From UBA2160 sp964588665 (lineage in GTDB: Bacteria > Chloroflexota > Dehalococcoidia > Lucifugimonadales > UBA1123): a stretch of DNA of 64,000 bases. Under the pieces are notes generated by a model. That model was not told the origin of the DNA, ran no database searches, and saw only the letters and a program-made list of their open reading frames with translations. Within the stretch, counting starts at the first letter, position 1, and the number at the start of each line of letters is the position of its first letter. This document shows, in pieces, positions 45,281 to 54,153 of the stretch. The DNA lies in the NCBI GenBank assembly GCA_964588665.1, contig CAZPQQ010000006.1:1-64000 (forward strand), given 5' to 3'. Position numbers and translations under genes: made by a program.

Positions 45281-45547
45281 CTAGGCCAGGGCCTGATTGA
45301 AGATACGCTGGATGAAGTTCAAGAGCAGCAGCACGACCAGGGGCGAGAAGTCGAACCCGCCGAGGTTCGGCAACAGCCGTCTGATTGGCCCCAAAATGGG
45401 TTCTGTGGTTTGGTATACGATCGTCACGATCGGGAAGAACGGGCTGTCCCTTCCGACAGGGATCCACGACAATATCACCCGAGCAAACAGCGCGACATAC
45501 AGCGCCTTGATCAACACGTCAACGAACGTGACCAGATATTCGTCCAA
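45281..45547 (-). CDS. yggT: YggT family membrane protein
   Basis: This 88-residue protein has two TM helices (about 4-24 and 67-84) with a short segment between. The family motif VILSWIPVGRDSPFFPIVTIVYQTTEPILGPIRRLLPNLGGFDFSPLVV is complete. YggT is found in cell-division and osmotic-stress contexts but its role is unproven. It begins 4 bases after the proC stop on the same strand. Confidence 0.9.
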   Translation of the reverse strand: MDEYLVTFVDVLIKALYVALFARVILSWIPVGRDSPFFPIVTIVYQTTEPILGPIRRLLPNLGGFDFSPLVVLLLLNFIQRIFNQALA

Positions 45548-45550
45548 ATT

Positions 45551-46351
45551 TCAACTCCCTAAGGTTTTTGACTTTTCAAAAGCCGCGTTGACCGCGGCGA
45601 AAATCGCCGCCCTGAAGCCACCGTCTTCCAAGGCGCGCACGGCCTCGATGGTGGTCCCGCCAGGGGATGTCACCATGTCCTTGAGCTCAGCGGGGTGCTT
45701 CCCGGTCTCCTTCACGAGCTGGGTGCTGCCCAGAACCGTCTGCAGCGCCAGCTTGCGCGCCACGTCTCTGGCCATGCCCAGATAGACGCCAGCGTCGATG
45801 AGCGCTTCGACGAACATAAACACGTATGCCGGTCCGCTCGCGCTCAGCGCCGTGGCCATGTCGATCAGCTTCTCGTCGTCGGCGTAGTGCTCCTCGCCCA
45901 GTGTGCCGAGGATGCGCCTCGTCGTCTCCTTCGCTTCGGCGGGGACGGACGCGGACGCGGTCCACACGCTCATGCCGGCGCTGATCTGCGCGGGTGTGTT
46001 CGGCATCACACGGATGACGGATTCGTGGCCCAGCCCGTCCACGAGCGTCTTCATGGTCGCGCCTGCCACGATCGAGAGGACCGTGTTGCCGGGCGCGATC
46101 TTGCCGCGGAGCTCGGGCAGCGCGTACGGCAGGCTCTGGGGCTTGACCGCCAGCACGCTCAGTCCCGCGCCCTTCAAGGCGTCGAGGTTGCTGGTGTGCG
46201 TAGTCAGGCCGTACGTCTGCTCGAGATATTGACGGCGAGGCTCGACAGGTTCGCCGACGTTCACGTCGGAAGGCGGCGCAATCTTCGATTCGATGATTCC
46301 ACCGATGATGGCCTCGGCCATGATCCCGCCGCCGATGAAGGCAATTCTCAT
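45551..46351 (-). CDS. proC: Pyrroline-5-carboxylate reductase
   Basis: ProC makes L-proline from pyrroline-5-carboxylate with NAD(P)H. The 266-residue protein has the Rossmann start MRIAFIGGGIMAEAIIGG, LAVKPQSLPYAL, VIRVMPNTPAQISAGMSVW (about 108-126), and the closing SPGGTTIEAVRALEDGGFRAAI. GGGAGG precedes the ATG at 46351, which is preferred to one 10 codons earlier. yggT follows. Confidence 0.93.
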   Translation of the reverse strand: MRIAFIGGGIMAEAIIGGIIESKIAPPSDVNVGEPVEPRRQYLEQTYGLTTHTSNLDALKGAGLSVLAVKPQSLPYALPELRGKIAPGNTVLSIVAGATMKTLVDGLGHESVIRVMPNTPAQISAGMSVWTASASVPAEAKETTRRILGTLGEEHYADDEKLIDMATALSASGPAYVFMFVEALIDAGVYLGMARDVARKLALQTVLGSTQLVKETGKHPAELKDMVTSPGGTTIEAVRALEDGGFRAAIFAAVNAAFEKSKTLGS

Positions 46352-46678
46352 TTTGGACCTCCCTAGTGAGATGCAGAACATCTCCGAAGCGATTGGGCTC
46401 CGAACCCTAGGTCACGATTACAGTCTCGTTCGTAGAGGCGCCCCGATCAGTTCGAGGGGACGAGCTCATCGAATTATTCCTCAAAAGCCCATTCGAGTGT
46501 TCCCAGCGAGTGCGAGCGCCGAACGGTTTCGCTGATCTCGGGCAAGTCGGAAGGCGACGCGACAGGCGAGGAAGACAGGCTTTGAATCTAGCCCCAAACG
46601 GACCCCGGCATTCCAGCGCGGCGGAATCGCGACCGTGCACATCCGTGTTTACCGCCGGCCCACGACGCCCCTCAGAGG
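46352..46678. other. Spacer between pdxA and proC
   Basis: The 327 bases between the pdxA stop and the proC start show no supported gene, RNA or repeat. A GGGTTCGGAGCCC word on the minus strand looks like a tRNA arm but no cloverleaf can be built around it. Confidence 0.4.
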
Positions 46679-47683
46679 CTACGGCAACCGGCCGTCGCTG
46701 GCGAGGGAGACCGCAGTCTTGATGGATTCTAGCATGCTTTCCGCCTGCGCGATTCCCTGTCCCGCGATGTCGAAGGCCGTGCCGTGGTCGACGGAGGTCC
46801 GGATGAACGGGAGGCCCAGGTTTACGCTGACGCTTTTCTCGAAGTCGTGCACCTTGATCGGGATGTGTCCCTGGTCGTGGTACATGGCGAGCACCGCGTC
46901 GAATTTGCCGTCGATGCCCTGGTTGAACACTGAGTCTGCCGGAACCGGCCCGGTGGCGTCAATCCCCATCTTCCGGGCGTCTTCGACAGCGGGCTCGATG
47001 TGCTCGGCCTCTTCGCTGCCCAGCAAGCCGCCGTCCGAGTTGTGCGGATTCAGGCCCGCGACGCCGATGCGCGGAGCATCGAATCCCCATTTCTTGAAGT
47101 ACTCGTCGGTCAGCGTAATCTTCGCCAGCACGTTCTCGCGCGTCACGAAGTCGCAGGCGATCCGCAGCGACTTATGAGTCGTTAGGTGGACGACCCGCAG
47201 TTTGCCGGCCATCAGCATCGTTGCGACATCGGGAGATTTGGTCTGGGTTTTGAATATCTCGGTGTGGCCGATGTCGGTGTACCCGGCCAGGTTGCACGCC
47301 TCTTTGTTGATCGGCGCCGTCGCGATCGCGGCGATTTCGCCGGCGGCCGCCAACTCGCCCGCGCGAAGGACCCACTTGGCAGCGGCATTGCCTGACGCCG
47401 CCGAAACCTGGCCGTACTCGACGTCGCCGAAGTTCAGGTTCTCGAGATCGAGGACGTCGATTGCCCCGTGTTCGCCTTCGACCTCGTCGAGGCTGTGGGC
47501 CACGCGTGCGGAGCCCGGCGCCTCGATGAGCCTGAGCGCGGAATTCATCGCTGCCGCGCTGCCGATGACGAAGGGCCGGCACTTCTCGAATATCCAGGGA
47601 TCCTGGAGCGCTCGGGCGATTATCTCGGGGCCGATGCCAGCTGCGTCGCCCATGGTGACGGCGACAAGGGGTCTGTCTGTCAT
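46679..47683 (-). CDS. pdxA: 4-hydroxythreonine-4-phosphate dehydrogenase
   Basis: PdxA oxidises 4-phosphohydroxy-L-threonine in the DXP-dependent vitamin B6 pathway. The 334-residue protein has MGDAAGIGPEI at the N-terminus, ATAPINKEACNLAGYTDIGHTE (about 118-139), GLNPHNSDGGLLGSEE (about 214-229) and AMYHDQGHIPIKVHDF (about 273-288), which carry the metal His/Asp ligands. A 15-bp inverted repeat lies 24 bases upstream of the start. No pdxJ is near. Confidence 0.94.
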   Translation of the reverse strand: MTDRPLVAVTMGDAAGIGPEIIARALQDPWIFEKCRPFVIGSAAAMNSALRLIEAPGSARVAHSLDEVEGEHGAIDVLDLENLNFGDVEYGQVSAASGNAAAKWVLRAGELAAAGEIAAIATAPINKEACNLAGYTDIGHTEIFKTQTKSPDVATMLMAGKLRVVHLTTHKSLRIACDFVTRENVLAKITLTDEYFKKWGFDAPRIGVAGLNPHNSDGGLLGSEEAEHIEPAVEDARKMGIDATGPVPADSVFNQGIDGKFDAVLAMYHDQGHIPIKVHDFEKSVSVNLGLPFIRTSVDHGTAFDIAGQGIAQAESMLESIKTAVSLASDGRLP

Positions 47684-47706
47684 GTCGGGTGTGCTCCGTG
47701 GTGGGG

Positions 47707-47756
47707 ATGGTTGGGGACGTGGCTGCGGGTGTGAGGCAGGTCACGTCCCCAACCAT
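47707..47756. repeat. 15-bp perfect inverted repeat in the pdxA leader
   Basis: Arms 47707-47721 (ATGGTTGGGGACGTG) and 47742-47756 enclose a 20-base loop. It falls between the pdxA start and the next gene, so it would be in the pdxA 5' leader if transcription starts to its right, and could be a dispersed repeat or a structured leader. Confidence 0.6.
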
Positions 47757-47910
47757 TATACTCTGGTGCGCGAAGGTTGCACGAGGAGAGATGGCTGCGC
47801 GATCTTGTCCGGCGAGGACCACTGGTCCCTGCCAATGGATATTGCAGTTCCGCGACACGCCGTCAATTCCGGTGGAGTGCCAAGTTCGTCGGTGATCAGA
47901 TAGCTGCTGG

Positions 47911-48692
47911 TTAGTCGTACGGGCCGAACCATCTGCCGCCGAGTTGTTCGATCCGATCTGCGATCGCCGGGTGAGTCAGTGTAGGCGTCAGTGCGGCGCC
48001 ATATGATGCGTGGCCGAGCGTTAATCGCAAGGCGGCGGTCATTCCGGTTGCGCCTCCGGTGGTGTAACCGGAATGACCGCCGCTAATTCGGCACGATGAG
48101 TTACCCAAGGACAGACAACCGCACACAGGTACATAGTTACGTATGCGATCAACAACGGATTCGACGATGACTCCAACAATAACGCCGTGATCAACAACGC
48201 TGAACATAACAATGCGTAGAGACCCAAAAGAACTTTCGTCCGGCCACGAATGGAGTGTTCACGCGACGAATGGCCGAGCTCATGCCCAATGACAGCTCGC
48301 CAAACAGATGTCCAGCGCATGTGATTTAACAAGGCGGACACGACCAGGGTGTCTTCGGAAATGCTGGCGAAGATTCGATCGTCTGGGACAACTTTGAATT
48401 TCTTGGGAGGCGAGACGTGAAGCTCTGTGGCTAGGTCGATCACACTTTTGGGCATAGCACGCGCGCGTGCTCGAAATACCCTCCAGATCATAGGGAAACG
48501 ATTCGAAGCAACGTCGATCAGATATGCACCAAACAATACCACGACGACGTTCGAACTGACCGACCAAAGAAGCACGCCTACCGCGATCGTGATCGGGAAC
48601 CCAAACAATTTGCTGACCGGCCACAGAATCAAGCCAACCAGAGAAAGCTTGGCGAATCCTCGGAACAGATTCCATAGCAAGCGTGGCGACAT
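47911..48692 (-). pseudogene. M48-type membrane protease, frameshifted
   Basis: The first frame (ATG 48692 or upstream) has two or three TM helices, the zinc motif VIGHELGHSSREHS, two more TM helices, and HRAELAA, where the Glu ligand sits. Then it runs to VTPPEAQPE and stops. A second frame continues GGATGMTAALRLTLG and ends PTLTHPAIADRIEQLGGRWFGPYD, the usual M48 C-terminus. The change happens inside an 18-bp inverted repeat (48032-48083), which is not typical of the family and seems to have replaced the expected ADxxGA stretch. A functional protease cannot be made as read. It is a second M48 protease besides htpX. Confidence 0.7.
48032..48083. repeat. 18-bp perfect inverted repeat inside the broken M48 gene
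   Basis: Arms 48032-48049 (GCGGCGGTCATTCCGGTT) and 48066-48083 flank a 16-base loop. One arm is normal coding sequence (the ATGMTAA segment); the other replaces coding sequence. Confidence 0.8.
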
Positions 48693-48846
48693 GGCACTTC
48701 TACTCTCTACCAGCGGGTGGGCCTGGCGCAAGTTCGTGAAGGAGCGTCTCTAGCCCACTGTGAATTCTCGGGCGTCCTCCCCAATGGGCCGTAACGCTCT
48801 CACCATTACGTACGTCGCGAGCAATGGCAGCGAGGTGAGATGCCCG

Positions 48847-51357
48847 TTACTCGCACTTGCTGAAGCCGCAGTCGACGCAGTTGAGGCAGCCCTCCTGAGG
48901 GATCAGCCAGCCGGAGCATTTGGGGCAGCGCGCTCCTGATGCCATCGGGCGTCCGATGATCGCTCCTTCGGTCGGCTCCTGTTCCGATCTCGTCGAAGGG
49001 AACAGGCCGAGTTGCGCGATCGAGTCGGGGTCTTCATCGCCGGAGTTCGGTTGGTTCAGGCGCTGGTCGACCACGCCGTGGTTATTCAGCACGTGCGCCA
49101 CCGCATCAGGCGCCGAGCGAATTAGCGTGCCGGCGTCCCAGGCTGGGCAGCAGGTGATCCCGCTGAGTTGTTCGATGATCTGGTCCGGGTCAATGCCCGA
49201 CCGGAGCGCCAGCGAGACCATGCGAGACACGGCTTCGAGGTTGGCGTGGTCGCAGCCCCCGGCCTTGCCCATGCTGGTGAACACCTCGAAAGGCTTGCCG
49301 GACTCGTCGAAGTTGATGTTCACGTACATGTTGCCGTGTCCGGTGCGGACGCGGTCGTTGATACCGGCCACAGATGTTGGGCGCTGTCGAGGCACGAGCA
49401 ATCCGGCCATCGGCTCAGCTTCTTCCTCGTCCTTGCCGGTCTCAAGCACCTGCATCGACTTCGAGCCGTCACGGTAAACGGTGACGGCTTTGCATCCGGT
49501 CTCCCAAGCGAGCTCAAAAGCGGCTTTAACGTCGGCCACCGTTGCCGAGTTGGGCAGGTTGATCGTCTTGGACACGGAGTTGGTCACGTGCTCTTGCCAT
49601 GCGGCTTGCATCTTGACGTGCGCCTCGGCGCTGATGGCCATGGACGACCGGAAGACGGCGGGGTCCAGACCATGATCGGCCAAGATCGCGGCGGCGTCAT
49701 CAGGGCTTTCGGCGATTCGTTCGAGCACTTGGTGGACCGCCGCGTCGTCGCCCAGGTGATCGGCGAGGGCTTCACGGATCGATACAGGGGCGTCCAGCAA
49801 TCGTGAACTGGCGGCGTCTGGGTTTTGCCAGAGTACGTTGGACCACCACGCCAGCGCGAAGTGGGGCTCGATTCCGCTGGAGCAACCCGCGATGCGGCTG
49901 ATCGTGCCCGTTGGAGCGATCGTGATCACGCTGGAGTTGCGCACCGGAGGCAGGCCGCGCGCCTTGAGGTCGGAGTTCTCGTACTCGGGGAACGGTCCGC
50001 GTTCGACTGCCATGTTGTGGGACTCGTCCCACGCGATGCGCTCGACGAAACCGCCCAGCTCTCTGGCCAGCGCCTGCGCTTCGGCGGAGTCGTAAGGCAG
50101 GCCGAGGCGGACCAGGGCGTCGGCCCAGCCCATGTAGCCGAGGCCGATGCGGCGCGTCGCAAGGTTGACCTCGCGCAGCTTCGGCAGCGGGAACGAGTTG
50201 ACCTCGATCACGTCGTCCAGGAAGCGAACCGCGGTCCGAATGGTCTCTTCGAGGCCGTCCCAGTCCAATCCATACTGGCCCACGTGGTTATCGAGGTTGA
50301 TCGAGCCAAGGCAGCAGTTGCCGTAGTTCTCGAGGAACTCTTCTCCGCACGGGTTGCTGGTCTCGATCCGGCCCAGTTGCGGGTTGGGCGCCGTCTCCCA
50401 CACCCGGTCCATGAACACGACCCCGGGGTCTCCGGTCTTCCAGGCGGACTCGGCTATCTCTTCCCAAAGCTCTCGCGCGCTGATCATCTCGACTACGTCA
50501 TCGACGGGCCCGGCGCCTTCATTGCGAGGGTTGACCAGCGCCCATTGGGCGTCGGCTTTGACCGCCTCCATGAACGCGTCGGTGATCTGGACGGAAATGT
50601 TGAAGTTCCGCAGCGTCTCGTCGTCGTCTTTGCAGGTGATGAACTCGCGAATGTCCGGGTGGCTGTCGCGAAGCTGTCCCATGTGGGCGCCAAGCCGGAA
50701 CGCGCCCTGCGTGAGCGTGGCGCCGACGGCCGAGTAGAGCTTCATCACGGCGATGGGGCCGCAGGCGTTGCCGTGCGTGGTCCTGATCTTGTCGTTCCTG
50801 GGCCTCAGCTTGGAGAAGCCGAAACCGATCCCGCCGCCCCATTTTTCGATCATGGCGGCGTCGTGGGCCACCTGCATGATCGACTCCATGTCGTCCTCGG
50901 GCGACGCGACGAAGCAAGCCGATAGGCACCCTTTGCTCGTGCCAGCGTTCACGAGAGTTGGGGAGTTAGGCAGGAACTTGAGCGACGTCATCACATCGTA
51001 GAACTTGTTCGCCCACACGGTGCGGTAGGCGGGCTGCTCGCCCTCGGCGATGGCATTCGCGACTCGATGGAACAGGTCCTCCGGCGCCTCGGTGGGATTG
51101 CCGTCGGCGTCTTTCCGCAGATAGCGCTGCTCCAGTATCACCAACGCGTTGTCGGTGATGGCCGTCTGACGGTCGCTCCTCGGCGCGGCGGCGGGTTCTT
51201 CTCCGGATCCGTTGCCGTTGGTCTTCAACGAAGCTTTGATCTGGCTACGAAGATCGCCAGGCACGCCCGCCGACTCCAATGCGCGCTCCACCTCTGCCAG
51301 CATGTCCTCGTGTTCCAAGGGCTGATCGGACGGGCTGGCTTTTTCCTCCACGTACAT
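48847..51357 (-). CDS. nrdJ: B12-dependent class II ribonucleotide reductase
   Basis: NrdJ reduces ribonucleotides to deoxyribonucleotides using adenosylcobalamin and needs no oxygen. The 836-residue protein has an N-terminal linker, LKFLPNSPTLVNAG (about 128-141), CLSACFV with the first redox Cys, NPCGEEFLENYGNCCLGSINL (about 336-356) with the radical Cys and catalytic Glu, and PTGTISRIAG. The C-terminus has a second conserved region (GKAGGCDHANLEA ... GITCCPAWDAG) and a zinc ribbon CPKCSGWL ... CLNCVDCGFSKC. The ATG at 51357 fits AGGAG spacing better than GTG 51363. nrdR lies upstream. Confidence 0.95.
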   Translation of the reverse strand: MYVEEKASPSDQPLEHEDMLAEVERALESAGVPGDLRSQIKASLKTNGNGSGEEPAAAPRSDRQTAITDNALVILEQRYLRKDADGNPTEAPEDLFHRVANAIAEGEQPAYRTVWANKFYDVMTSLKFLPNSPTLVNAGTSKGCLSACFVASPEDDMESIMQVAHDAAMIEKWGGGIGFGFSKLRPRNDKIRTTHGNACGPIAVMKLYSAVGATLTQGAFRLGAHMGQLRDSHPDIREFITCKDDDETLRNFNISVQITDAFMEAVKADAQWALVNPRNEGAGPVDDVVEMISARELWEEIAESAWKTGDPGVVFMDRVWETAPNPQLGRIETSNPCGEEFLENYGNCCLGSINLDNHVGQYGLDWDGLEETIRTAVRFLDDVIEVNSFPLPKLREVNLATRRIGLGYMGWADALVRLGLPYDSAEAQALARELGGFVERIAWDESHNMAVERGPFPEYENSDLKARGLPPVRNSSVITIAPTGTISRIAGCSSGIEPHFALAWWSNVLWQNPDAASSRLLDAPVSIREALADHLGDDAAVHQVLERIAESPDDAAAILADHGLDPAVFRSSMAISAEAHVKMQAAWQEHVTNSVSKTINLPNSATVADVKAAFELAWETGCKAVTVYRDGSKSMQVLETGKDEEEAEPMAGLLVPRQRPTSVAGINDRVRTGHGNMYVNINFDESGKPFEVFTSMGKAGGCDHANLEAVSRMVSLALRSGIDPDQIIEQLSGITCCPAWDAGTLIRSAPDAVAHVLNNHGVVDQRLNQPNSGDEDPDSIAQLGLFPSTRSEQEPTEGAIIGRPMASGARCPKCSGWLIPQEGCLNCVDCGFSKCE

Positions 51358-51497
51358 TCTCACGACTCCTGAATTACTCGATCCGCACCAACGCGGATGC
51401 TTCGGTCTGAGCGATAAAGATGCAGGCCAGAGACCCGCAGGATAACACGAAATAGAACAAATGGTCTACAGACAAACAGGGGTCCCGGCGAGCCTAG

Positions 51498-52067
51498 CTA
51501 CGCCGGGTCGGGTTGTGGCCGGACGCCCCTCCGGCGGCGACGGCGGACCGGAGCGGTGGGAGCAGCGTCCTCCAGTATCGAGAGTGCAAGCTGGTTGGAG
51601 GGCACGCCGTCAGCCGGTTCAACCGGCTCCAACAGCGCGTCGATCTCCGACCTGAAGCTCTCGATGTTGCGGAAGTCGCGATATACGCTTGCGAACCTGA
51701 TGTATGCCACCCGGTCCATCTCCTTAAGCAGGTCCATGGCCAGTTCGCCGATGTCTCGGGAGCTAACCTCAGCGCGCCCCGTGTCGAGCAAGTGCGCCTC
51801 GATCTCGTTAAGCACCTTCTCGACACGCCCCAGGGGGAGTGGGCGTTTGGCGCACGCTTTGGTGAGACTGGCCCAGAGTTTGTCGCGGCTGAACTCTTCA
51901 CGCCGTCCGTCGGCCTTCACCACCATGACCACGCGCATCTGCACTCGCTCGTAGGTCGTGAAGCGCAGATTGCACTCCTGGCATTCGCGGCGGCGGCGGA
52001 TGCCGTCACCGGAATCCCGGGAGTCGATTACCTTCGAATTTGTGTCGCCACAGAAAGGACAGAGCAT
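51498..52067 (-). CDS. nrdR: Transcriptional repressor NrdR
   Basis: NrdR represses ribonucleotide reductase genes in response to dATP/ATP. The 189-residue protein begins with the zinc ribbon CPFCGDTNSKVIDSRDSGDGIRRRRECQECNLRFTTYER and has an ATP-cone domain (about 48-140: VVKADGRREEFSRDKLW, RVAYIRFASVYRDFRNIE). The C-terminal 40 residues, ending in a run of seven Arg, are longer than usual. It is followed by nrdJ, its target, 134 bases downstream, on the same strand. Confidence 0.95.
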   Translation of the reverse strand: MLCPFCGDTNSKVIDSRDSGDGIRRRRECQECNLRFTTYERVQMRVVMVVKADGRREEFSRDKLWASLTKACAKRPLPLGRVEKVLNEIEAHLLDTGRAEVSSRDIGELAMDLLKEMDRVAYIRFASVYRDFRNIESFRSEIDALLEPVEPADGVPSNQLALSILEDAAPTAPVRRRRRRGVRPQPDPA

Positions 52068-52108
52068 GACCAGGCATCATCGGAAACAGTTTAGCGGACG
52101 GACGATGC

Positions 52109-52160
52109 ACCACAATCTCTCGTGATGCCTGGAGAATGTACCACCACATCTTGCGGTGTG
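52109..52160. promoter_or_regulatory. Possible NrdR boxes upstream of nrdR
   Basis: CACAATCTCTCGTG (52111-52124) matches the NrdR box pattern CACAAT-ATATTGTG at 11 of 14 positions. A second, weaker copy, CACATCTTGCGGTG (52145-52158), lies 34 bases on. Pairs about 31-32 bases apart are typical, so the fit is imperfect. Confidence 0.3.
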
Positions 52161-52397
52161 TCAAGGATTGGCGACGCACGAATTCATGCCGATATTGGGA
52201 CGAATGGCCGGGTTTGGCAGGGAGCTTATTTCTGAGGTTCGTCGTCGGTGCGGACGGTGAGCCGATTCGAGACAAGACTCGTTGGCGCTCAAATTGCATT
52301 GGTGGTACATTGTCGCTCCGCCCTTCGGCGCCGGCTGAAATCGCTACGCGATCGAGAGCCGCAGCAAAGGGACATCTTCATCCACCGAGGAGACCGC

Positions 52398-52937
52398 GTG
52401 AGATCTACTGACATACTCGTCCAACAGCATCAGGTGATAGACAAGGTTTTGGACCTCTTGGCGCAAAAGCTAGAAGACACACACAGCGCCGGCACGCTCG
52501 ACGTCCCGTTCTTCAGGAAGCTGGTGGCGTTCAGCAACGCCGTCGATCAGTGCCATCACAGGAAGGAAGAGGGGTGTCTGTTCCCCTGCCTCACGGGAAA
52601 AGGCATACCGCGAGAAGGCGGGCCCATCGGGATGATGCTAATGGAGCACGAGATGGGCAGAGCGCTCATCAGGCAGCTCTCGGAGACGCTCGACCGGTAC
52701 GAGAGCGGAGACGCATCGGTCCCCGATGTCGTGAGCCCGTGTCGGGAGTACCTGGAGCTTTTGAGGCAGCACATATCGAAAGAGAACGGCGTGCTTTACC
52801 CCATGGGCGAGAACGTCATGAGCGCGCGGGATGACGCGGACACCCTGAACTGTTACGAAGAAGGCGAGCAGGAGATGGGGCCCGAGGCATCCAAGGACCT
52901 CATCCGACTGGCGGAAGAGATGGCCGTAGGACGATGA
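52398..52937 (+). CDS. Hemerythrin HHE domain protein
   Basis: This 179-residue protein has the four-helix HHE fold that binds a di-iron site and oxygen or NO. The ligands are in order: His in VQQHQVIDKVL (near 11), His and Glu in QCHHRKEEG (near 53-58), His in MEHEMGRALI (near 82), and His-Glu in QHISKENGVLYPMG (near 127). The start is GTG at 52398 with GAGGAG before it. A terminator follows. It faces ftsZ and the divergent nrdR, so it does not belong to their units. Confidence 0.88.
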   Translation: MRSTDILVQQHQVIDKVLDLLAQKLEDTHSAGTLDVPFFRKLVAFSNAVDQCHHRKEEGCLFPCLTGKGIPREGGPIGMMLMEHEMGRALIRQLSETLDRYESGDASVPDVVSPCREYLELLRQHISKENGVLYPMGENVMSARDDADTLNCYEEGEQEMGPEASKDLIRLAEEMAVGR

Positions 52938-52942
52938 TCCGC

Positions 52943-52974
52943 AAAGGCGCCCCGACTAAGTCGAGGCGCCTTTT
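52943..52974. terminator. Bidirectional terminator, hemerythrin / ftsZ
   Basis: AAAGGCGCC pairs with GGCGCCTTT around an inner stem (CGAC TAA GTCG). TTTT follows on the plus strand and AAAA precedes it, so the hairpin can end both the hemerythrin gene and ftsZ. Confidence 0.85.
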
Positions 52975-52997
52975 GTAATGCAGATCCAGCTTATCGG

Positions 52998-54101
52998 CTA
53001 ATCGGCCTGGACGTGATTGGTCCGAGCGCGCACCCGTGTTCGCGAGTAGCGGCGCAGGAACGGCGGCAGGTCGAGCTCGGTGTCCTCGCCGCTCAGTGCG
53101 TCGTTCAGTATTCGGTCGACTCGGTCCTCACGGTCCGAGTACTCCTGCGCTGACGGGAAGCCGGTGGCGATGATGGTGAGCTTGATCTCGTTCTCCATCT
53201 TCAGGTCGGTGACCATGCCGAATATGATGTTGGCGTCGGGGTCGACGACCCGCTGGATGACCTCTGCGGCCTCGTGGAGTTCGTTCAGCCGGAGGTCGGA
53301 ACCGCCGGTGATGTTGAACAGGACTCCTCCGGCGCCTTCGATCGAGACGTCTAGCAACGGGTTCGTGATGGCCTGTTGGGCTGCTTCGCGCGCCCTGTGC
53401 TCGCCGATGCCCCAGCCGATCGACATCCATGCCGGTCCGGCGTCGCGCATGATCGCGTTGACGTCGGCAAAGTCGACGTTGATCTCGCCGGCGGTGGTTA
53501 CGACCTCGGCGATGGACTGCACGCCGATGCGCAGCACGTCGTCGGCCATCTTGAAGGCGTTCTCGGCGGTGATCTCTTCCTCTGCGATCACGTGAAGGCG
53601 TTCGTTGGGGATCACCAGCAGGGTGTCAACGTGCTCTTTGAGCCGGTTGATGCCCGAATCGGCGACGCGTCCGCGACGCATGCCTTCGAAGGCAAACGGC
53701 CTGGTCACGATGCCGACGGTCAGAGCGCCCGTCTCTCGGGCGATCTGTGCGATTATCGGAGAAGCGCCGGTTCCGGTGCCGCCTCCCATGCCGGCCGCCA
53801 CGAATACCATGTCGGAGTCGGCGACGACCTCATACAGGTCCTCGCGGCTCTCCTCGGCGGACCTGGAGCCGAGTTCGGGACTGCCGCCCACACCCTTGCC
53901 CTGGGTGAGCTGATCGCCTATTCGCATCTTGAGCGGCACGTCGCTTTGGAGAAGCGCCTGAGAGTCGGTGTTGACGACGACGTATTCGACGCCTGGTATC
54001 CGCTCTCGGAACATTCTGGAAACGGCGTTGGAGCCCCCGCCCCCGACACCCACTACTTTGATTCGGGCAACGCTTTCGGGGTCGCCCCTGAACGTGGTCA
54101 T
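52998..54101 (-). CDS. ftsZ: Cell division protein FtsZ
   Basis: FtsZ is the tubulin-like GTPase that forms the division ring. The 367-residue protein has the GTP loop GGGTGTG (106-112), VDFADVNAIM (T7 loop with the catalytic Asp) and IIFGMVTDLKMENEIKLTIIATG. The end is unusual: after the core the disordered linker is only about 20 residues, then the FtsA-binding peptide DLPPFLRR and a basic tail. ftsA lies upstream with 52 bases between, on the same strand. Confidence 0.97.
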   Translation of the reverse strand: MTTFRGDPESVARIKVVGVGGGGSNAVSRMFRERIPGVEYVVVNTDSQALLQSDVPLKMRIGDQLTQGKGVGGSPELGSRSAEESREDLYEVVADSDMVFVAAGMGGGTGTGASPIIAQIARETGALTVGIVTRPFAFEGMRRGRVADSGINRLKEHVDTLLVIPNERLHVIAEEEITAENAFKMADDVLRIGVQSIAEVVTTAGEINVDFADVNAIMRDAGPAWMSIGWGIGEHRAREAAQQAITNPLLDVSIEGAGGVLFNITGGSDLRLNELHEAAEVIQRVVDPDANIIFGMVTDLKMENEIKLTIIATGFPSAQEYSDREDRVDRILNDALSGEDTELDLPPFLRRYSRTRVRARTNHVQAD

Positions 54102-54153
54102 ATAGATTCCCCCTTCTATCCTTTGTATCCTGCGGCTGTATCCTGCAATTTCG

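Noticed and set aside
46390..46440. tRNA-like arm in the proC-pdxA spacer
   Set aside because: Only GGGTTCGGAGCCC resembles a T-arm. The stem fails beyond three pairs, and no acceptor or anticodon arm fits.
49825..50925. 366-codon plus-strand frame opposite nrdJ
   Set aside because: Opposite-strand shadow of a conserved gene, with no family match or ribosome site.
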